This document shows, piece by piece, positions 5,986-10,162 of a DNA stretch of 10,162 nt; the first letter of the stretch is position 1; every line of letters begins with the position of its first letter. The stretch is from the NCBI GenBank assembly GCA_020439485.1, contig JAGQSP010000315.1:1-10162 (forward strand). The letters run 5' to 3'. The position numbers were made by a program, and so were the translations under genes. This DNA comes from Acidimicrobiales bacterium (GTDB lineage Bacteria; Actinomycetota; Acidimicrobiia; Acidimicrobiales; Poriferisodalaceae). The notes beneath the pieces were generated by a model. That model had not been told where the DNA came from. It did not search any database and was given only the letters and a program-made list of their open reading frames with translations.

Positions 5986-7449
5986 CTAGACCACGACGTC
6001 GAACTCGATGCGGCGGTTCTGGGCTCGTCCTTCGGCGGTTCCGTTGTCGGCGATCGGCTGGCTCTCGCCGTTGCCCACCGCTCGCAATACGTCGGGATCG
6101 ACACCGGCGTCGACCAGGTAGGCGACAACCGACTCGGCCCGGGCCTGAGACAACGCCTGGTTGCTGGCCGCGTCACCCTGGTCGTCGGTGTGACCCTCGA
6201 CCGCGACGACAGTTCCCTCTGGAACCTCGGCCAGGGCGTCCACCAGGGTGTCGAGCTGTTCGGGGCCATCGGCCGGCAGGGCCGAAGAGCCCGAGGCGAA
6301 GTTGATCTGGATGCCGGCGAGCAACTCGTCCAGCGTCGACTGCAGTGCAGCCTGCTCTTCGCTCAGCTCTGCGTAGGTGAATCCATCGTCGAGTTCGAGG
6401 CCGAGCTGGCTGGCGAGGTCGGCCATGCCCGCAGCGATTGCGTCGCGGCTGGCTTCTGGCACCTGACCCTGCAGTCGCAGCAGGCCATCGGCGGTGCCAC
6501 CGACCTCGAGTTGGTCGACCACATTGCCCGCCCCGAACAGAACGCCCGCCTGGGCTACGACGGCGGCCCGGGTCTCTTCGTCGGGAACGTTGCCGGTCAG
6601 GGTGACCACACCACCCTGCACGTCGAAGGTCACCACCGGCTCCTTGGGCGGCACGACCACCAGGGTGTTGATGACAGAGTCGATCAGGGGCAGGGCCGCA
6701 ACCTCACGGCCGATGCGGGTGCGGGTGCTGACGTCTGGCACCTCGCCCTCGAGTCTCACGCTTATCGGGTTGGTGCTGGCCAGGGCCGCGTTGCGCAACC
6801 CCCCAACGCCGTTGGCCTCCAACACGGCCAGGGCGGCCCGGCGGCGCTCGTCGGCCGAGGTCCACACGATGGGGGCACCCTCGACGCCCTCCACAGCGAA
6901 CTGGCGGGCGAACACATAGATCGTGCCGTCGATCACGTGGATGTCGCCTGGGTTGAGGCCCTGGGCGACCAGCTCGTCGACCACCCCGTTGAGGTCGCTG
7001 GGGTCTGGCATGACCGACTCACCCAGCTCGGGCTGTTCGCCACCGGCCCCATCCGGAGCCACGATCGCAATCGCCGACACCAGCGACATGTCGCCGATGA
7101 GGCCCTGGGCGGCGGCACGGGCGGCTGCGACGGTGGCAGCGTCTGCCGCAGTGCCCGCGAGTCGGATGCGACCCCCATCGAGGGTCGCCACGGCGTCGGT
7201 CAAGCCGGCCTCGCGCGCCGCGGCCGCGATTGCGTCGAGGTCGATGTCGCCCATGGCGGTCTGGTCGTCGGTCTGGCCGTCGGACTGGGCGGCTTGGCCA
7301 CCCGCCGCACCGTCGACCGCATCGGGATCATCGCCGTTGTCGATGACGAGAAAGGCGCCGATCACCGCCAACGCAGCCAGGAACAAGAACAGCACCCACC
7401 CGCCGAACTTCCTCAGTTGTTCCTGCTCTTCTTCTGCTTCGTTGCTCAT
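5986..7449 (-). CDS. membrane-anchored BON-repeat/OmpA-like envelope protein (ArfA/OmpATb-like architecture)
   Basis: The 487-residue protein has a short charged cytoplasmic start (MSNEAEEEQEQLRK), one transmembrane helix (about 16-36), an acidic/Gln-Gly linker to about 66, a repeat region, and a C-terminal OmpA-like peptidoglycan-binding domain (about 380-487). Four BON-like units recur around G-x-V-x-L-x-G-x-V-P, near residues 92-115, 228-250, 279-302 and 322-345. The OmpA domain has INFASGSSALP (380-392), EGHTDD (418-423), NQALSQARAESV (430-441) and GRAQNRRIEF (474-483); D422 and R437 occupy the usual diaminopimelate-contact positions. It probably ties membrane to cell wall. Single helix plus BON plus OmpA resembles mycobacterial ArfA/OmpATb (Rv0899), but more BON units are present and orthology is unproven. 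A GTG at 7539 would add 30 unlikely residues before the helix; ATG 7449 is preferred, with AGG about 8 bases upstream. Confidence 0.85.
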   Translation of the reverse strand: MSNEAEEEQEQLRKFGGWVLFLFLAALAVIGAFLVIDNGDDPDAVDGAAGGQAAQSDGQTDDQTAMGDIDLDAIAAAAREAGLTDAVATLDGGRIRLAGTAADAATVAAARAAAQGLIGDMSLVSAIAIVAPDGAGGEQPELGESVMPDPSDLNGVVDELVAQGLNPGDIHVIDGTIYVFARQFAVEGVEGAPIVWTSADERRRAALAVLEANGVGGLRNAALASTNPISVRLEGEVPDVSTRTRIGREVAALPLIDSVINTLVVVPPKEPVVTFDVQGGVVTLTGNVPDEETRAAVVAQAGVLFGAGNVVDQLEVGGTADGLLRLQGQVPEASRDAIAAGMADLASQLGLELDDGFTYAELSEEQAALQSTLDELLAGIQINFASGSSALPADGPEQLDTLVDALAEVPEGTVVAVEGHTDDQGDAASNQALSQARAESVVAYLVDAGVDPDVLRAVGNGESQPIADNGTAEGRAQNRRIEFDVVV

Positions 7450-7502
7450 CTGCACGACCTGCTGCCAGGGCCGCCACCTCGTCGGCGGCACCACGGGGTC
7501 GG

Positions 7503-7508
7503 ATTCTA
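7503..7508 (-). promoter_or_regulatory. candidate -10 box for the OmpA-like gene
   Basis: On the minus strand TAGAAT appears, identical to the -10 proposed for aconitase, within the palindrome TTCTAGAA (7504-7511). Transcription would start about 47 bases before the ATG at 7449. No good -35 box is seen 16-19 bp upstream, so this is a weak call. Confidence 0.3.
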
Positions 7509-7534
7509 GAACACCGCTGCCCGCCGCAGGTTCT

Positions 7535-7546
7535 CCCACCGGTGGG
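7535..7546. repeat. 12-bp perfect palindrome CCCACCGGTGGG
   Basis: This exact palindrome lies in the 111-bp gap between the GntR stop (7561) and the OmpA-like ATG (7449), 14 bp past the regulator's stop. As RNA it could only form a short stem (four pairs with a CCGG loop). As DNA it could be a protein-binding site. The rest of the gap holds only the weak -10 candidate. Confidence 0.4.
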
Positions 7547-7560
7547 CCGACAGCGTGCCT

Positions 7561-8295
7561 CTATTCGACCAGCCGCAGGCCGGCCGGAGCCCAAGCTGCC
7601 GGCTCGTAGGGGAGGTCGGCCACGAACTCGGTCATGTGGGCGGCAAAGACGTGCTCGGCGAACAACACGGGTCGACCCTCTCGATCGAAGGTGGTGCGAG
7701 TGGCCCTCAGCAGCGGGCTGCCGGGTGGCACACGCAGCAGCCGAGCATCGGCGTCGTCGGCACCGACCGCCCCGATGCGCTGACGCGCACCGGCCACCTC
7801 GACGCCAAGCAGGTCAACGAACGGAGCAGCTACGACATCGTTACGGCTGAGGTCGTGGGCTAGTTCTGCAGGGCACCACACCGTCACCCGGGCGAACGGC
7901 TGGCCGTCGGCCAGGTGGCAGCGCTTCACCTCCAGAACATCCTCGGTGCCAAGCACCTCGGCCACCGAAGGTGGTGCCTTGACGTACGCAAACGCCAGCA
8001 CCCGGCGCTCCGACCGCTTCCCCGATGCGATCAGCTGTGCCTCCAGGGTCGACAGAGCCGCCAGGTTCTGAGCGACCGGAGCCGTCGCACGAAACCAACC
8101 GAACCCCTGTCGCGAGTCGACCAGCCCCTCGTCGCGCAGCTGCTCGAGGGCGCGCCGAACCGTCACGCGGCTCACCTGGTGCGCAGCCCCCAACTCGCTC
8201 TCGGACGGCAACAGATCGCCGGGCGCGAACTCGTCGTTCTGCAGGCGGGCGCGAAGCTCGTCGGCAATCTGGCGGTATCGGATTGTCCGAGACAC
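7561..8295 (-). CDS. GntR family transcriptional regulator, HutC subfamily (wHTH + UTRA)
   Basis: The 244-residue protein (GTG start) opens with a winged helix-turn-helix: [14 protein letters not shown], then [22 protein letters not shown] and LRDEGLV, the classic GntR DNA-binding signature. A UTRA-type effector domain follows from about residue 85, including [15 protein letters not shown], and [25 protein letters not shown] near the end. HutC-type regulators usually repress neighbours and release DNA on binding a small molecule, often a sugar, amino or organic acid; the ligand here is unknown. GTG 8295 is chosen because GGGAG (8303-8307) lies 7 bases upstream. An in-frame ATG at 8325 would add 10 residues, has no Shine-Dalgarno, and its codon overlaps the aconitase -35 region. 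The gene is divergent from aconitase, with a fitting operator between them, so aconitase control and autoregulation are likely. Its length is typical. Confidence 0.88.
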   Translation of the reverse strand: MSRTIRYRQIADELRARLQNDEFAPGDLLPSESELGAAHQVSRVTVRRALEQLRDEGLVDSRQGFGWFRATAPVAQNLAALSTLEAQLIASGKRSERRVLAFAYVKAPPSVAEVLGTEDVLEVKRCHLADGQPFARVTVWCPAELAHDLSRNDVVAAPFVDLLGVEVAGARQRIGAVGADDADARLLRVPPGSPLLRATRTTFDREGRPVLFAEHVFAAHMTEFVADLPYEPAAWAPAGLRLVE

Positions 8296-8302
8296 GATCC
8301 AA

Positions 8303-8307
8303 CTCCC
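8303..8307 (-). promoter_or_regulatory. Shine-Dalgarno supporting the GTG start of the GntR gene
   Basis: GGGAG on the minus strand sits 7 bases before the GTG at 8295. The alternative ATG at 8325 has only AAGTAG before it. A minus-strand -10-like TATACA at 8331-8336 would start RNA near 8324, which also favours the GTG start. Confidence 0.5.
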
Positions 8308-8315
8308 GTGAGGGG

Positions 8316-8333
8316 TACTTGTCATCTACTTGT
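8316..8333 (+). repeat. 7-bp direct repeat TACTTGT with 11-bp period
   Basis: TACTTGT occurs at 8316-8322 and again at 8327-8333, so the copies lie about one helical turn apart, on the same DNA face. The first overlaps the aconitase -35 box; the second forms the left arm of the palindromic operator. The spacing suggests binding of two regulator units, which is inference. Confidence 0.45.
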
Positions 8334-8348
8334 ATACACGTTTAGAAT
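8319..8348 (+). promoter_or_regulatory. sigma70-like promoter of the aconitase gene
   Basis: TTGTCA (8319-8324) differs by one base from the -35 consensus. TAGAAT (8343-8348) is a good -10 box, and the spacer is 18 bp. RNA would begin near 8355, leaving a leader of about 45 bases with a strong Shine-Dalgarno before the ATG at 8401. The spacer contains the candidate GntR operator, so bound repressor would block polymerase. Confidence 0.6.
8328..8341. promoter_or_regulatory. candidate GntR/HutC-type operator
   Basis: ACTTGTATACACGT is a 14-bp palindrome with one mismatched pair around the perfect core TGTATACA (8331-8338). Positions 8332-8339 read GT-A-TA-C-AC, matching the GT-N-TA-N-AC pattern described for HutC-subfamily operators. 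It lies between the -35 and -10 boxes of the aconitase promoter and within the likely promoter of the divergent GntR gene. Binding is predicted, not shown. Confidence 0.6.
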
Positions 8349-8388
8349 GACGGTTGAAAGTCTCGACCTGATCCATCCCCACGACCCC

Positions 8389-8393
8389 GGAGG
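8389..8393 (+). promoter_or_regulatory. strong ribosome binding site of aconitase
   Basis: GGAGG lies 7 bases before the ATG at 8401, the ideal spacing, and is the strongest Shine-Dalgarno in the window, consistent with an abundant metabolic enzyme. It fixes the aconitase start. Confidence 0.75.
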
Positions 8394-8400
8394 ACCACCC

Positions 8401-10162
8401 ATGGCCGTCAGCGCCGAAACGCCCATCGAATTGATCCAAGGCGTCTACTCCACCCTCGACGAGCGCATCTCAGCGGGCCGCCAGAAGCTCGGTCGCCCCC
8501 TGACGCTGGCCGAGAAGATCCTCATCAACCACCTCGACTCGCCAGACCAAGAACTCGAGCGCGGCGCCAGCTACGTCGACCTTCGCCCCGATCGCGTAGC
8601 GATGCAGGATGCAACCGCACAGATGGCGTGGCTTCAGTTCATGACCGCGGGCCTCGACGAGGTCGCCGTGCCGACCACGACACACTGCGACCACCTCATC
8701 CAGGCGCGCGTCGACGGCAAGCGCGACCTGCTGGCCGCCAACGAGAACAACGAAGAGGTCTACGACTTCCTCGAATCGGTCTGCGCCAAGTACGGAGCCG
8801 GCTTCTGGAAGCCCGGCAGCGGCATCATCCACCAGGTCGTCCTCGAGCAGTACGCCTTCCCGGGCGGCATGATGATCGGCACCGACAGCCACACCCCGAA
8901 CGCCGGTGGCCTCGGCATGATCGCCGTGGGCGTTGGCGGCGCCGACGCCGTCGACGTCATGACCAGCTTCCCGTGGAACGTGCGCTGGCCCAAGGCCATC
9001 GGCGTGAAGCTCACCGGCGAGCTCAGCGGCTGGGCTGCGCCCAAGGACGTCATCTTGAAGGTGGCCGAGATCCTCACCGTCAAGGGTGGCACCGGCGCCA
9101 TCGTCGAATACTTCGGCCCCGGCGCGAATTCCATCAGCTGCACCGGCAAGGCCACAATCTGCAACATGGGCGCCGAGATCGGCGCCACCACCTCACTGTT
9201 CGGCTACGACGACGCCATGGCTCGCTATCTCAAGTCGACGGGCCGCGAAGCCGTGGCCGACGCCGCCAACGCGGTGGCCCACCACCTGCGTGCCGACGAC
9301 GAGGTTCTGGCCAATCCCGAGCAGTACTACGACCAGGTCATCGAGATCGATCTGTCGAGCCTCACCCCCCACATCAACGGCCCCCACACCCCCGACCTCG
9401 CCCGCGAGGTGAAAGACCTGGGTGCAGAGGCCAGGGCCGAGGGCTGGCCCCTCGAGGTCAGCGCTGCCCTCATCGGGTCGTGCACCAACTCTTCCTATGA
9501 AGACATCACCCGGGCGGCTTCGATCGCCCGCGAGGCTGCGGCCAAGGGCCTCAAGGTCAAGACCCGCCTGCTCATCACTCCCGGCTCCGAACAGGTGCGC
9601 GCCACCATCGAGCGCGACGGCCTGCTGGCAGACTTCGAGGCCCTCGGGGCCACCGTGCTGGCCAACGCTTGCGGCCCGTGCATCGGCCAGTGGGATCGCT
9701 CCGAAGAGGCCGACCATCAGCCGGGCAAGCCCAACGTCATAGTCACCAGCTACAACCGCAACTTCCCCAAGCGCAACGACGGCGACCCGGCCACCCTGGC
9801 GTTCGTGACCTCACCCGAAACCGTGATGGCCCTGGCCCTGGCAGGCACGGTCGACTTCGATCCCATCAACGGCACGCTCACCAACGATGCAGGCGAGCAG
9901 GTCACCCTGTCGGTTCCGGTCGGCGTCGAGCTGCCCCCGTCGGGCTTCACCCCCGGCGAGAGCGGCTTCATCGCTCCGCCCGACGATTCCTCGTCGGTTC
10001 AGGTCCAGGTGTCGCCCACGTCCGACAGGCTCCAGCTGCTCGAGCCCTTCCCTGCATGGGATGGCAACGACTACACCAACCTGCCCGTGCTGGTGAAGGC
10101 CCAGGGCAAGTTCACCACCGACCACATCTCGATGGCGGGTCCGTGGCTCAAGTACCGCGGCC
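8401..10162 (+). CDS. aconitate hydratase, mitochondrial (ACO2)-type, 3' truncated by window end
   Basis: The frame runs open from ATG 8401 to the last base (587 complete codons). Aconitase interconverts citrate and isocitrate through cis-aconitate in the TCA cycle, using a [4Fe-4S] cluster. Visible motifs include [14 protein letters not shown] (61-74), HCDHLI (95-100), [11 protein letters not shown] (160-170), [12 protein letters not shown] (358-369) and [11 protein letters not shown] (421-431). The three cluster cysteines are C361, C424 and C427; their 63- and 66-residue spacing equals that of mammalian mitochondrial aconitase. The last residues ([16 protein letters not shown]) mark the entry to the C-terminal swivel domain, so roughly 150-190 residues are missing. 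The sequence is ACO2-like rather than the longer AcnA/IRP1 or AcnB type. It has its own promoter and strong Shine-Dalgarno, and is divergent from a GntR regulator whose likely operator lies in that promoter. No frameshift is seen. Confidence 0.95.
   Translation, partial: MAVSAETPIELIQGVYSTLDERISAGRQKLGRPLTLAEKILINHLDSPDQELERGASYVDLRPDRVAMQDATAQMAWLQFMTAGLDEVAVPTTTHCDHLIQARVDGKRDLLAANENNEEVYDFLESVCAKYGAGFWKPGSGIIHQVVLEQYAFPGGMMIGTDSHTPNAGGLGMIAVGVGGADAVDVMTSFPWNVRWPKAIGVKLTGELSGWAAPKDVILKVAEILTVKGGTGAIVEYFGPGANSISCTGKATICNMGAEIGATTSLFGYDDAMARYLKSTGREAVADAANAVAHHLRADDEVLANPEQYYDQVIEIDLSSLTPHINGPHTPDLAREVKDLGAEARAEGWPLEVSAALIGSCTNSSYEDITRAASIAREAAAKGLKVKTRLLITPGSEQVRATIERDGLLADFEALGATVLANACGPCIGQWDRSEEADHQPGKPNVIVTSYNRNFPKRNDGDPATLAFVTSPETVMALALAGTVDFDPINGTLTNDAGEQVTLSVPVGVELPPSGFTPGESGFIAPPDDSSSVQVQVSPTSDRLQLLEPFPAWDGNDYTNLPVLVKAQGKFTTDHISMAGPWLKYRG

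Noticed and set aside
6190..7509. A 439-codon open frame on the + strand antisense to the OmpA-like gene.
   Set aside because: The composition is shadow-like (G, H, D, R runs) with no recognisable domain, while the minus strand encodes a coherent membrane helix, BON units and an OmpA domain.
7450..7539. N-terminal extension of the OmpA-like protein from a GTG at 7539.
   Set aside because: The extra 30 residues are proline/arginine-rich and would place the candidate -10 box inside the coding region. ATG 7449 gives the usual short charged segment before the membrane helix.
7535..7546. CCCACCGGTGGG palindrome as an intrinsic terminator of the GntR gene.
   Set aside because: It has no room for a normal loop with a long stem and no T-tract; it is kept only as a palindrome of unknown role.
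8628..9500. A 290-codon + strand frame inside the aconitase gene.
   Set aside because: It is extremely rich in Arg, His and Gly, and lies wholly within a highly conserved aconitase reading frame.
1..10162. Search by eye for CRISPR arrays, tRNA/rRNA genes, IS ends, integrase or toxin-antitoxin genes.
   Set aside because: No regularly spaced repeats, tRNA-like cloverleaf stretches, transposase motifs or small toxin-antitoxin pairs were seen; coding sequence explains nearly all of the window.

Overview
The window is dense, high-GC bacterial DNA with strong G/C preference at third codon positions, ATG/GTG starts, short gaps and little non-coding sequence. The gene types (a single-helix BON/OmpA envelope protein resembling mycobacterial ArfA/OmpATb, a winged-helix-plus-SAM methyltransferase resembling Rv2258c, a HutC-type GntR regulator) point to an actinobacterium. 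A non-mycobacterial lineage such as Acidimicrobiia fits, but that placement is inference from gene style. I see no phage, IS, CRISPR or RNA genes, and base composition does not shift along the window.

Layout. Positions 1-3250 (+): the 3' part of a large BNR/Asp-box beta-propeller protein, a TauE/SafE-type permease 11 bp later, and a small single-helix membrane-anchored protein whose possible TTG start overlaps the permease stop. Positions 3306-4391 (+): a SAM-dependent methyltransferase, probably with its own promoter. It converges, with a 5-bp gap, on a leftward block at 4397-8295 (-): a GntR/HutC regulator (8295-7561), a BON-repeat/OmpA-like envelope protein (7449-5986), and an altronate/galactarate dehydratase-family enzyme of the UxaA type (5935-4397). 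A perfect 10-bp-stem hairpin fills most of the 50-bp gap before the dehydratase. Positions 8401-10162 (+): the 5' three-quarters of a mitochondrial-type aconitase, divergent from the GntR gene and running off the window.

How the parts relate. The best-supported regulatory story is the 105-bp region between the GntR gene and aconitase. It holds a good sigma70-like promoter (TTGTCA, 18 bp, TAGAAT) facing aconitase. A near-perfect palindrome matching the HutC-type GT-N-TA-N-AC operator pattern lies inside the spacer, and a 7-bp direct repeat with 11-bp period overlaps the -35 box. This predicts that the GntR protein represses aconitase and probably itself, which would tie TCA-cycle entry to an unknown small-molecule effector. 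The UxaA-family enzyme lies on the same strand downstream of the regulator, but no other sugar-acid genes are visible, so its substrate is open.

Overall these are recognisable families. I did not find a clearly new multi-gene system. The points worth a second look are the GntR-aconitase control region, the hairpin in front of the dehydratase, and the repeat architecture of the envelope protein.
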